DNA of 64,000 nt from VAZQ01 sp963827585 (GTDB taxonomy: Bacteria > Pseudomonadota > Alphaproteobacteria > Rhizobiales > Xanthobacteraceae). The notes beneath the pieces were generated by a model. That model was not told where the DNA came from. It saw nothing but the letters and a program-made list of their open reading frames with translations, and ran no database searches. How positions within the stretch are numbered: position 1 is the first letter of the stretch; every line of letters begins with the position of its first letter. A program made the position numbers and the translations under genes. Shown here one piece after another: positions 45,026 to 53,569 of this stretch. The DNA lies in contig CAWHCK010000027.1 of the NCBI GenBank assembly GCA_963827585.1, forward strand, positions 52,376 through 116,375. Reading direction: 5' to 3'.

Positions 45026-45763
45026 TCAAGCAGGCGCCGGCAGGAGCTTTGTCGGCTCCGGCAGATCGTGCTCGCGCTGTTCGGGCGGGTCGTAATAATC
45101 CCAGGCCTTCTCGTGGCCGAGATAGACGAAGGGGCCGACCACGAAGGCGAAGGCTGACAGGCCCACCGCCACGGCCACGTCGCCGACCACCACGTAGTTC
45201 ATGGTGAAGTCCACCGCCGTGGCGATCGTCCGGAAGGTGATCGTTTTGGCCAGTGCCTGGCTGATCGTAAACCCGCCCTCTCCGGCCGGCGGCGCCTCGG
45301 GGTCCGGCCGCAGCGGCAGGACACCCCGGAGGTCGACAACGGCTCCGCGCGGGCCGAGATAATTCCAGGCCGTTTCGTGGACGAGATAGAACACGGGGCC
45401 GACGATGAGGTTGGCGGTCGACAGACCTGCCGCCGTGGCGAGCTCGCCGATCACCACAAGGTTCGAGGTGAAGTCGAGCGTCGTGACGATGATCCGAAAG
45501 GTGATGGTCTTGGCGATCGCCCGCTTGATCCCGAGCCCGGGAAGGACGGCGGGCGGCGCCTCGACGTCCTGCCGGTCCGGCGGAGGCGCCGCGCGCTCGG
45601 TCGGTCGCCCCACGGTCGATGTGAACAGCGGCTTGAGGCCCCGCCGCAGCCGGGGCACCGCCAGCACGGCGACGCCGCCGATCACCAGGCCCGGGATCAG
45701 AGCCGCCTCGAGCAAGGCCGCACCCGCCAGCAGCGATAGTCCGATCGTGAAGGATCGATCCAT
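45026..45763 (-). CDS. Membrane protein with two tandem DUF2061 domains
   Basis: 245 residues from ATG 45763. After an N-terminal hydrophobic part, the DUF2061 unit occurs twice: AIAKTITFRIIVTTLDFTSN ... FYLVHETAWNYLGP (about 80-140) and ALAKTITFRTIATAVDFTMN ... VYLGHEKAWDYYDP (about 165-225). Each unit has two short helices ending in the conserved HExxW motif. DUF2061 proteins are small inner-membrane proteins of unknown role. The tandem form is probably an internal duplication. Confidence 0.85.
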   Translation of the reverse strand: MDRSFTIGLSLLAGAALLEAALIPGLVIGGVAVLAVPRLRRGLKPLFTSTVGRPTERAAPPPDRQDVEAPPAVLPGLGIKRAIAKTITFRIIVTTLDFTSNLVVIGELATAAGLSTANLIVGPVFYLVHETAWNYLGPRGAVVDLRGVLPLRPDPEAPPAGEGGFTISQALAKTITFRTIATAVDFTMNYVVVGDVAVAVGLSAFAFVVGPFVYLGHEKAWDYYDPPEQREHDLPEPTKLLPAPA

Positions 45764-45973
45764 AATGTTGTCCCGAGTTTGATGGACCAAGCGGAAGCAG
45801 CCGAAGCAGATGCGCAGGCTCACGGATGATGATGACGATCGTGCGACCGTCCGGCAATCTTGGGGGCATTCTTTTGTCCGCCGCGGGCACGAGCACGCCC
45901 CGGATGGGGCCTGCCGGGGCCGGTCCTTACCCTCAAATCTGCAGCGGCGATCGCAGGTCGTGGCTGCCTCGCG

Positions 45974-46534
45974 TCAACGGAGCAACCCTCTGAGCTTGGC
46001 AAGTCGCCGGTGCTGTGGTTCCCCCGCGTCGAGGATGGCAGACACTTCGCCGCCGGAGTCGAGCAAGAACACGGCCGAGGTATGGTCGAACGTATAGCCG
46101 GATCTCGTCGGCACCCTGCGGTACTTGGCGCCATAGGCGCCGGCGATGGCAGCGATGCTCTCCGGCGTGCCGGACACCGCCACGATGCGCCGATCGAAGG
46201 ACGACATGTACTCCTTGAGATGGGCCTGCGTGTCCCGATCGGGATCGATGGAGACGAACACGACCTTGATGCGGTCGCCGTCGGCTCCCAGAGCTTCCAG
46301 ATCGCTGGTCAGCTCCATCAGCGTGGTCGGGCAGATGTCCGGGCAGAACGTGAAGCCGAAGAAGAGCGCCGTCGGCAGGCCGGCGAGATCGCGTTCGGTG
46401 AACGGAGTACCGTGCTGGGTGAACAGATTGAAGGCGACACGCGAGCCGGCCGCGGCCGGCGCGCCAGCCATCGCGGCAACAAGCGTGACCGCGGCGAGCA
46501 GGCGGGTGCATGCGACAGCCCACCGCGGCAGCAT
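45974..46534 (-). CDS. SCO1/SenC/PrrC-type copper chaperone or thioredoxin-like protein
   Basis: 186 residues from ATG 46534; signal peptide up to GAPAAAG. The SCO fold is clear: GLPTALFFGFTFCPDICPTT with the CxxxC copper site, KVVFVSIDPDRDTQAHLKEY, and the third ligand His in YTFDHTSAVFLLD. It delivers copper to the CuA centre of cytochrome oxidase, or acts in periplasmic redox control. No oxidase gene is adjacent. The TPR gene lies upstream, 98 bases away. Confidence 0.92.
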   Translation of the reverse strand: MLPRWAVACTRLLAAVTLVAAMAGAPAAAGSRVAFNLFTQHGTPFTERDLAGLPTALFFGFTFCPDICPTTLMELTSDLEALGADGDRIKVVFVSIDPDRDTQAHLKEYMSSFDRRIVAVSGTPESIAAIAGAYGAKYRRVPTRSGYTFDHTSAVFLLDSGGEVSAILDAGEPQHRRLAKLRGLLR

Positions 46535-46632
46535 CGCAGGACCGTCTTGCGAAGCGGGATGGTCCCCCCGGTCGAGCCGGGGGGTGACGCGTGCGGGTGG
46601 GTCAAGCGGAGCCGAACCCACGGCGAGTTGAC

Positions 46633-48258
46633 CTAGCGCGTGAGCCACGCGCACGGCAACGTCGAGAGCTGCGCATCGGTCCCGTCCCGTGGAGAGGTCG
46701 TCGCGGCAGAGACCCCGCAAACTTCGGCGAGCTTGGCGACATGCGCCTTGTGGCGATCGGCGTCGCCGGCAAGACCGGCGGCTTTTGCCGCTCCGAAGTA
46801 GCTGCGCGCCCGGTGCTTTGCCATCTTGAGCGATTCCTCGAACGAGGCCAGCGCCTCGCGCGCCCTGCCGGTCTTCAGCAGAAGCTCGCCGAGCAATTCA
46901 TGCGCCGTGGCACCGACCGGCCCCGGCGACAGGGTATCGTGCGTGTCGATCGATTTCTCGAGATCGGCTGCAGCCTGCATGAACGACAGCGCGTCGGCGC
47001 TGCGGCCTTCGGCATCCGCCATCCAGGCACTCGCGATCTTGAGCTGGATGTCGACCACGCGCGCCCAGTAGGTGATCTTGGCTTTGACGAGATCGGCCTG
47101 GAGCTCGGTCAGTCTGTCGATGTCGGCCTTCGCTGCCGCCGGGTTGCCGCTGCGCGCGGCCCCGACCGCACGCGCGAAATGCGGCACCGCCTCGATGAAG
47201 GCCCACCGGTTCGGTCGCGGCTGAAGCGCCGCGGCCTCGCTCCAGCTGCTGCGCTCGAGCGCATAACGCGCCTCGATGGCGGCGATCGTAAACGGCCGCG
47301 CCCTCAGGCCCACGTCGCGTTTCGCCGCCACCAGCTCCTGCTCGATCGCGAGGCCGAGATCGCGGAACTCCTTTGCCTTTGCGTCGTCGCCGATCTGCAG
47401 ATAGCCGTAGACCAGGTAGTCGATGTCATGCAGCCGGTCTTCCGGAATGCCGCGCTCGAGCTCGGCCTTCTCCCCGGCGAGGTTGGCCTCGATGTTGTCC
47501 CGCCAGCGCCCGAGCAGCACGTAGGTGTGTGACGGCATGTGGATGGCATGCGGCACGACGGAAGCAGCCTTGGCGTAACGCTCCGCCGCCGCGAGCGCCC
47601 GCTCCGCCAACGGCCCGCAGTCGTAGGCATGGATGATGTAGTGAGCGGCTGCCGGATGATCCGGCAGCTCCTTGAAGATGCGCTCCAGCACCTCGCCGGC
47701 TTGCCGCTGCCTGGCGTAGGTCGCGTCCAGGGGGTCGGCGGTCGCGAGCAGAGACAGCGCATAGAACAGGGAAGCCTCCCGGTCGTCCGGATAGCTCTTG
47801 CCCACCCTGTCGATGGCGCCCGCGTAGGCGGCCAAGCGCGTGCGGTGGTCGAGCTTGTCATTGTCGCCGAAGAACGCGATGGCGGCGGCGATGAAGTCGG
47901 CCTCGCGCTGGGACTTCTTGGCTGACGCATCGGCCCGGCGCAGCGACGCAAGGCCGGCATCGAGCGCATCCTGGCGCGGGGGCGCCCACAACTGGGTCCA
48001 TCGGCTCATGGCGTAGCCCCAGTGCGCCATCGCGCAGTCGGGCTCGCGCTCGGCGATCGCGAGGAATTCCTTGGCCGCCTGCGCGTACCAGAACGAATGC
48101 AATGCCGCGAGCGCCTCGTTGAACGCCTGTTGCGCGGGAGCGGAACAGGAGACCGGAAAATTCACACCCTTGCCCCTGCCGGTCGCTTCCGCCGGGGCGG
48201 AACAGACGCCGGCGACGAGCAGCGCCAGCATTCCCAAGACAATCCGGTGATTGCGCAT
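46633..48258 (-). CDS. Exported TPR-repeat protein
   Basis: 541 residues from ATG 48258 (MRNHRIVLGMLALLVAGVCS), signal peptide then a Cys-containing N-terminus. The helical repeats fit tetratricopeptide units: FNEALAALHSFWYAQAAKEF near the start and GELLLKTGRAREALASFEES near the end. ...HAIHMPSHTYVLLGRWRDNI is a conserved feature of a family of bacterial exported TPR proteins of unknown function. It probably forms an operon with the SCO gene downstream. Confidence 0.8.
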   Translation of the reverse strand: MRNHRIVLGMLALLVAGVCSAPAEATGRGKGVNFPVSCSAPAQQAFNEALAALHSFWYAQAAKEFLAIAEREPDCAMAHWGYAMSRWTQLWAPPRQDALDAGLASLRRADASAKKSQREADFIAAAIAFFGDNDKLDHRTRLAAYAGAIDRVGKSYPDDREASLFYALSLLATADPLDATYARQRQAGEVLERIFKELPDHPAAAHYIIHAYDCGPLAERALAAAERYAKAASVVPHAIHMPSHTYVLLGRWRDNIEANLAGEKAELERGIPEDRLHDIDYLVYGYLQIGDDAKAKEFRDLGLAIEQELVAAKRDVGLRARPFTIAAIEARYALERSSWSEAAALQPRPNRWAFIEAVPHFARAVGAARSGNPAAAKADIDRLTELQADLVKAKITYWARVVDIQLKIASAWMADAEGRSADALSFMQAAADLEKSIDTHDTLSPGPVGATAHELLGELLLKTGRAREALASFEESLKMAKHRARSYFGAAKAAGLAGDADRHKAHVAKLAEVCGVSAATTSPRDGTDAQLSTLPCAWLTR

Positions 48259-48549
48259 GACGGTGACTCCGCGCTGAAGGCCATTCCCGGGCATCGAGAA
48301 GCCTATTGCCGATGGCGTTGCGGAGCAAGCACGCCGCGTGTTGGGTGGTGATCGCTCTTGAACGCTACCGGGTCGTCTCCACCGAGCCCGCGCCAGCCGG
48401 CACGGTTAATGTCCGCCTACGGGGTTAAAGCCGACGCCTTATGCTTGGGCAGAGGATTTCCGTTCTTGACCCAAGGCGACGTCAGGGGGTCGAAATCTCG
48501 CAGTGCAACGGCAGCGCCTGTGCGCATAGTATGATTTGGTCGAGCACGG
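48259..48549. other. Divergent intergenic region
   Basis: About 290 bases between the leftward TPR gene and the rightward RidA gene. No gene seen. It must hold promoters for both directions; TATGAT near 48528 is a possible -10 for RidA, but no good -35 lies at the right distance. Confidence 0.3.
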
Positions 48550-48568
48550 GAGGGGCGCAGCGCCCCTC
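48550..48568. promoter_or_regulatory. Perfect 19-bp palindrome in front of the RidA gene
   Basis: GAGGGGCGC-A-GCGCCCCTC, 44 bases before the ATG. No U-tract follows. It could be an operator or a 5'-UTR hairpin. Confidence 0.45.
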
Positions 48569-48611
48569 GTTCAATTCGGATGAAGGTCTCACCGCAGAAG
48601 GAGTAAACCCA

Positions 48612-49178
48612 ATGAGGACATGGCTTCACGTTGCGCTTGGATTGTCGCTCGGCCTGCCGCTTGCGCTGTTGACGCTCGCCCCCGCCGGCGCCCAGACCCC
48701 GCTGACGACGCTCCCCTCCGCCGGCCCCCAGACCCCGGCGAGTCCGCACATGGAGATGATCCATCATCCGAACTACGACAAGACGGTGTTCATGCCGTTC
48801 GTGCCGGGCATCAAGATCAAGAGCGGGAAGATTCTCTGGCTCGCCGGCACCACGGCCCTGCCGGTGTATCACGACCACCCGCACAAGCGTGAGCAGATCC
48901 AGCAGTACATGACCGGCAATCTCGAAGAGCAGACCAAGCGCACGATGGACGGCATCAAGCAGACGCTCGACGCTGCCGGCGCCAGCTTCAAGGACGTGGT
49001 GCACATGTTCGTGTTCCGCGCTCGCCCGCAGATGGGCGACATCGGCCGCGCCTCACGGGTGATCAACAGCTACTTCGCGCCCTTCAACCACAAGCCGACC
49101 TCGACCAACATCGCCGTGCTGGAGCTCGGCGAGCCCGAGCAGCTGATCGAAATCCAGATGTTCGCGGTCGTGGATTAG
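48612..49178 (+). CDS. Exported RidA/YjgF-family protein
   Basis: 188 residues from ATG 48612 after AAGGAG. Signal peptide to about LTLAPAGAQ, unusual for RidA, which is normally cytoplasmic. The RidA core follows: GKILWLAGTTALPVY, EEQTKRTMDGIKQTLDAAGA, SFKDVVHMFVFRA and IAVLELGEPEQLIEIQMFAV. The residue that is the catalytic Arg in imine deaminases (PARS/T) reads PTSTN, so deaminase activity is doubtful. The TAG stop is supplied by the first bases of the 128-bp repeat. Confidence 0.82.
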   Translation: MRTWLHVALGLSLGLPLALLTLAPAGAQTPLTTLPSAGPQTPASPHMEMIHHPNYDKTVFMPFVPGIKIKSGKILWLAGTTALPVYHDHPHKREQIQQYMTGNLEEQTKRTMDGIKQTLDAAGASFKDVVHMFVFRARPQMGDIGRASRVINSYFAPFNHKPTSTNIAVLELGEPEQLIEIQMFAVVD

Positions 49179-49303
49179 AGCATGATCCGGAAAAAGCCTG
49201 CCCCGGACTTGATCCGGGGTGGGTACCGGTTTTCCGAAAAGATCATGCTCAAACAAAAAGCTAGAGCGTGATTGCGATTCAACCTGAAGCAATCACGCTC
49301 TAG
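49176..49303. repeat. 128-bp two-hairpin repeat, copy 2 (MITE-like)
   Basis: Same two-hairpin element as copies 1 and 3. Its leading TAG is the stop codon of the RidA gene, so the element is inserted exactly at that gene's end. Confidence 0.92.
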
Positions 49304-49624
49304 CGCGCGAGCCCTGGCGAGACCGCCCTGACGTGTCCCGGCCGAGCGCGCAGCACGGCGAGCGGATGCGGCGCGCATCGGCGTGCTGATGAAGGAGGTG
49401 GATCATCTTAGTTGGCTCTTTTTGCCTGATAGTTAGCCTCCCGTCACCGTGTTGGTGTTGCGTTCGACGTGCTCAACGTCGTGAGCGGCCCGGCGAGCGG
49501 CGTGTTCAGCAGGGACGCCTCGGTGTTTGTCTCCTCACGGGTTTTGCATTATGCTCGCGCGTTGTCCTCACTTGCATTCGAACCCATTTAAGGGTCTCCA
49601 GTCATCGACAAGGGAGGGTAAACC
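49304..49624. other. Non-coding stretch with a possible gene scrap
   Basis: About 320 bases. A short plus-strand piece (ARIGVLMKEVDHL, about 49375-49412) resembles the first strand of ABC_sub_bind receptors and may be a remnant. Otherwise nothing was recognised. Confidence 0.3.
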
Positions 49625-50379
49625 ATGAAGGTCGTCGTCATCGGCGGCACCGGCCTGATCGGCTCGAAGACCGTCGCCATTCTGCGCCAGGGCGGCCACG
49701 AGGTCGTCGCCGCCTCGCCCAAAAGCGGCATCAACAGCATCACCGGCGAGGGGCTCAAAGAGGCCATGGCCGGCGCGCAGGTGGTGATCGACCTCGCCAA
49801 TTCGCCCTCATTTGAAGACAAGGCGGTGCTGGAATTCTTCGAGACCTCCGGCCGCAACCTTCTCGCGGCGGAGGCCGCAGCAGGCGTCCGGCACCATGTC
49901 GCGCTATCCATCGTCGGAACCGACCGGAGCCCGACAATGGCTATTTCCGCGCCAAGGTCGCCCAAGAGAAACTGATCGAGACCTCCGGCATCCCCTACAC
50001 CATCATCCGCTCGACCCAGTTCCTGGAATTCCTCGGCGGCATCGCCGCTTCAAGTGCGGATGGAAACATGGTCAGGCTTTCGCCCGGCCTGTTCCAGCCC
50101 ATCGCGGCGGACGACGTTGCTGCCATCGTTGCCGATGTGGCGCTCGCGGCGCCGCGAAACGGCATCGTCGAGATCGCCGGCCCGGAACGAGCGCCGTTCA
50201 ACGAAATCGTCGCCCGCTATCTGAAGGGGGTCGGCGACCCGCGTGAGGTCGTGAGCGACCCCGAGGCCCGATACTTCGGCGGCCGGGTCGAGGAGCACTC
50301 GCTCGTGCCGTTGGGCGAGGCGCGCCTCGGCCGCATCGGTTTCGACGAATGGCTCCGCCGCTCACAGGCAGCAGCCTGA
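49625..50379 (+). pseudogene. NAD(P)-binding NmrA/SDR-a family protein, one frameshift
   Basis: ATG 49625 behind GGGAGG. MKVVVIGGTGLIGSKTVAIL is the dinucleotide site (GGTGLIG). The frame is lost near 49935 after VGTDRSP, where one missing base would continue DNGYFRAKVAQEKLIETSGI, then PYTIIRSTQFLEFLGGIAAS and a normal C-terminus to 50379. The Y...K pair (YFRAK) and the TQFxEF segment are typical of NmrA-like quinone or isoflavone reductases. Intact length about 251. Followed by a cupin gene 32 bases later. Confidence 0.8.
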
Positions 50380-50411
50380 TCCCGGATCCGCCAACCGAAG
50401 GATAGGGCTCC

Positions 50412-50828
50412 ATGAAACGCATCCTCTGTTCGCTGCTTGTCGCCACCCTGCCGTTCGGCAGCGTCCTCGCGGAGGCGCCGAAGGAGAAGAACGCCAAGGT
50501 GACCCTCGTCTACCAGCACGAGCTGCCGAACGTTCCCGGCAAGAGCATCAAGGGCGTGCTCGTCGAATACGGCCCGGGCGGCTACTCGCCTGGTCACACG
50601 CATCCCAAATCCGCCTTCATCTACGCGACCGTTCTTGAGGGGGCGATCCGCAGTCAGGTCAACGACGGACCGGTGACGACCTACAAGGCCGGACAGAGCT
50701 TCTCCGAGCTGCCCGGCGACCGCCACGGCGTCAGCGCCAATGCCAGCAAGACGAAGCCGGCCAAGCTCCTCGCGGTGTTCGTGGTGGACACGAACGAGAC
50801 GGAACTGACGATCCCATTCGGGAACTGA
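50412..50828 (+). CDS. Exported cupin-domain protein
   Basis: 138 residues with a signal peptide (ILCSLLVATLPFGSVLAE). A single cupin: YSPGHTHPKSAFIYATVLEG (motif 1 with His-x-His) and FSELPGDRHGVSANAS (motif 2 His). It probably binds a metal in the periplasm. Often found beside NmrA-like oxidoreductases, as here. Confidence 0.85.
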   Translation: MKRILCSLLVATLPFGSVLAEAPKEKNAKVTLVYQHELPNVPGKSIKGVLVEYGPGGYSPGHTHPKSAFIYATVLEGAIRSQVNDGPVTTYKAGQSFSELPGDRHGVSANASKTKPAKLLAVFVVDTNETELTIPFGN

Positions 50829-51032
50829 GGTTTAATACCATGCCAGCCCGCCTCCAGCGAACGGAGCGGTTGTAGCAGGTGGTGTAGGGACCGAAGCTGT
50901 CACGGCGCACACCCGAAGCGGACGTTTCAAGAGTGTGGACCAAATCGCAGGCGCAATCCGCACGCGCGCGTCCCTCAGAGTGACGGGAAAAGCGCGGGGG
51001 CTCCCGGGATCCGATCCGACCCAGACGGATTC

Positions 51033-51160
51033 TAGAGCATGATCCGGAAAAAGCCTGCCCCGGACTTGATCCGGGGTGGGTACCGGTTTTCCGAAAAGAT
51101 CATGCTCGAACAAAAAGCTAGAGCGTGATTGCGACTCAACCTAAAGCAATCACGCTCTAG
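51033..51160. repeat. 128-bp two-hairpin repeat, copy 3 (MITE-like)
   Basis: Third copy of the element. Its trailing end supplies the TAG stop codon (read leftward) of the membrane protein gene at 51157. Confidence 0.92.
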
Positions 51161-52005
51161 GGCACGCCATGAGCGGAATAGCAAACGCATAGCGCGAGGC
51201 TGGCCCAGACCGCCGCACTGAAATAAAGCGACATCCAGGCGATCTCGTCCTTCCACTCGGCGATGTCGTGTGTCACGACCCAACGAAAGCTCGCGTCACG
51301 GAGACCCTCCAGAGGGCTCAGACGTCTGCTGCCGTTTGCAACTTCGGCCCGCCCTCTCGTCAGATACATCGGGACGTCGATGGTCGCCAGAAACGCGAGA
51401 TAGCCTGCGATGCCGATGATCGCGACGACGAGGGCCACGCGAACCGCACCGTCAAACTCCGGCAGCAACCGGCAAAGGCCAGCCGCAACGATGACGAAAG
51501 CCAACGCCCATATCGAATTTTCGATAGCGTTGCCAAAGTAGTTCCTGGTCAGCACCGCATGCCATGAGAAGCATTCCGCGATCAGGATCAACGGCACAAT
51601 CACCCACGCGGCGTTCAAGGTGGTGTCCGCTCCCGTCATGGTGCCCAGCTGATGTAGGGCAATCGCCCACTGCGCCGCGAAGCAGACCTCGGCCACGGTC
51701 GCCGCCGAGCGTCCGATCATGACGCTCGACAGCCAGGTGTCGAACAGGCAGATCCGCTGAACATCCGCGCGCGGAAGGAACGATCTGAATGCGCAGACAA
51801 AGACATATGCTGCGCAGAGAAGGAGCATCAGCTCGATGCCGGACGTGCTGCCGGGATCGCCGGTCCGCGGCTCCTGCAGGTAGTGGTACAGCGAGAACCA
51901 AGCCGCGATATTGATGGCGCTCACGAGCGTCAACAGAGACCACCACCACGCGAGCGGATTTGACCAAGCCAAGGACCTGGACCGCGCCGGCCATTCCGAA
52001 CTCAT
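51157..52005 (-). CDS. Seven-helix membrane protein of unknown function
   Basis: 282 residues from ATG 52005 (MSSEWPARSRSLAWSNP). About seven hydrophobic helices (for example WWWSLLTLVSAINIAAWFSL, WVIVPLILIAECFSW, VRVALVVAIIGIAGYLAFLA) and a conserved-looking soluble loop with WKDEIAWMSLYFSAA before the last helix. The stop codon comes from the adjacent repeat, so a few C-terminal residues may have been replaced. I do not recognise the family. Confidence 0.7.
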   Translation of the reverse strand: MSSEWPARSRSLAWSNPLAWWWSLLTLVSAINIAAWFSLYHYLQEPRTGDPGSTSGIELMLLLCAAYVFVCAFRSFLPRADVQRICLFDTWLSSVMIGRSAATVAEVCFAAQWAIALHQLGTMTGADTTLNAAWVIVPLILIAECFSWHAVLTRNYFGNAIENSIWALAFVIVAAGLCRLLPEFDGAVRVALVVAIIGIAGYLAFLATIDVPMYLTRGRAEVANGSRRLSPLEGLRDASFRWVVTHDIAEWKDEIAWMSLYFSAAVWASLALCVCYSAHGVP

Positions 52006-52359
52006 GGATCGCTCCGCGTGTAACCGAACTGACATTTGATCGTAGCAATTCTGTCACACAGATTGCGGCCAAGCCAAGACCCGGCGTGCGGTCTTGTCAG
52101 CCACAATGGCGGCTTGTGGCATTGGGACGTCCACGGTGGTCTGCTACACGGCCGCTTCTCTTCGGAATCGGCACCAGGCCCTTCCATCATGGGATCCGAG
52201 GACGAGGCGGAACAATCTTTGGGGCGGCCTTGCCGTCAGACGGACGGCAGGTCCAAGCGGACATACGAACTCACCTCATCCATCGTCCCGCGAGGGACAT
52301 CTTTCCACCGCACGGTGGAGCTCGAGTGTCCTCCTATCGGATTTGATCTTTCACGGTTT
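52006..52359. other. Non-coding flank of the IS110 element
   Basis: About 350 bases without a supported gene. Part of it is probably the transposase-distal end of the IS110 element; since these elements lack inverted repeats its border cannot be placed. Confidence 0.4.
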
Positions 52360-53394
52360 TCATGCTGCTGCCGTGGCTTGTTCTCGGGTCCAGCGGAACT
52401 CGGTGCCGTCAACCCAGATGCGGTGCATGATCACGGCCAGCCGGCGCGCCAGCGCCACGATCGCCTTTTTCATCCCGCGGCGCCTGGCGATCTGCATCGC
52501 CCAGGCCTTGAGCCAGGACCATTTCTTGGAACGCATCATGCTCTGAGCTGCTTCGTAGAGCATGACCCGCATCATCTCGTCTCCACAGCGCGATATTCTG
52601 CCGTTCCAATCGACCTCGCCCGATTGATACTTGGCGCACGTCAGTCCAAACACCGCCCCGACGGACTTGGATTTGCGGAAGCGAGCGGGCACGTCGACGG
52701 TGGCGCGATAGGTCAGCGACACCACGGGGCCGACACCAGGGGTCGTCATCAGGCGCCGGCACACCTCGTCATCCCGGACGATGGCCAGCAGGCGGCGATG
52801 CAGGATGCCGAACTGTTCGCGAAGCATCCGCCGGACAATGAGCATCGGTTCGACCAGCACCGCCAGGTCGGGGAGGTTCTCGACAAGCTCCCTGATCCGC
52901 GCCTCGAACTTCACCTTCCCAACCATGCCGACCTTGAGGCCGAAGTTGCGCAAAGTACCGCGCAGGTCGTTCTCGATGGCGATCGCCTTCGACTGCAGCA
53001 GCTTGCGATGGGTCAGCAGCATCCGCAGTTTCTGGCTGCGTAACGTCTTCACATGCACCGGACGATAAAGCCCCACCCGCATCATCTGCGCCATGCCGCG
53101 CGCATCGTTGCGGTCCGTCTTGTTGATCTGCGCCTTCAATACCGCCCGCATGTGCCGCGTCTCGACACAGATCACCGGCAAACCTGCTTCGGCGAGAGCG
53201 CTGAACAGCCATTGCGACAGCGGTCCAGCTTCCAATCCAATCCGCTTGAAGTGGTAGGCGGGGTTCTTCAGCACCGCCAGCAAAGCTTCAGGTTCGCTCG
53301 CCACCTTCACTTCACGAACGATCTTGCCCGTGTCATCCACAATGCAGACGCTGGTCTCCTTGACCGAAACGTCCAGTCCAGCAAAATGGTCCAT
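52360..53394 (-). mobile_element. IS110-family transposase (DEDD)
   Basis: 344 residues from ATG 53394 after AAGGAG. N-terminal RuvC-like DEDD domain: D in FAGLDVSVKETS, E in IGLEAGPLSQW, D and D in KTDRNDARGMAQMM. The C-terminal Tnp20 domain has TPGVGPVVSLTYRATVD and the FGLTCAKYQSGE segment with its conserved Ser region. Intact. These enzymes are RNA-guided DNA recombinases that use a bridge RNA made from the element's own non-coding end. The element lies beside a copy of the AAGCGGAC palindrome. Confidence 0.93.
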
Positions 53395-53466
53395 GCTGCG
53401 CTTCTCCTTCTGATGCTTGAGGCCGCTCAACGCGGACCTCGTTTCACCATCAGCCTGAAGCGCAGC
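53395..53466 (-). ncRNA. Structured leader of the IS110 transposase (bridge-RNA candidate region)
   Basis: Directly before the ATG. GCTGCGCTTC and GAAGCGCAGC (53457-53466 and 53395-53404) form a perfect 10-bp stem, CTGATG/CATCAG (53410-53415, 53448-53453) a 6-bp inner stem, and CCGC/GCGG a terminal one. The ribosome site lies in the 3' arm. In IS110-group elements the bridge RNA is encoded upstream of the transposase, so this is either part of it or a translational brake. Confidence 0.45.
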
Positions 53467-53516
53467 ACCCAAAATCTTCAGCTATCCACAAGCTGCCGGC
53501 CGATTACCCCATCTTT

Positions 53517-53563
53517 GGGTCAAAGCGGACTCGGTGGCGTTTCGACGATGTCCGCTTTACCCC
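53517..53563. repeat. AAGCGGAC palindromic repeat, copy A
   Basis: GGGTCAAAGCGGAC ... GTCCGCTTTACCCC: a hairpin-forming dispersed repeat, also at 54798, 57291, 58983 and 63939. It lies between the IS110 leader and the left end of the IS30 element. Confidence 0.8.
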
Positions 53564-53569
53564 GGTGGT

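Noticed and set aside
49390..49415. GAAGGAGGTGGATCATC resembling the 16S rRNA 3' end or a strong ribosome site
   Set aside because: Only a partial match; no rRNA sequence or downstream start codon with a real gene follows.
41413..51160. CRISPR-like interpretation of the three 128-bp repeats
   Set aside because: Copies are kilobases apart, lie at gene ends, and have no regular spacers or cas genes.
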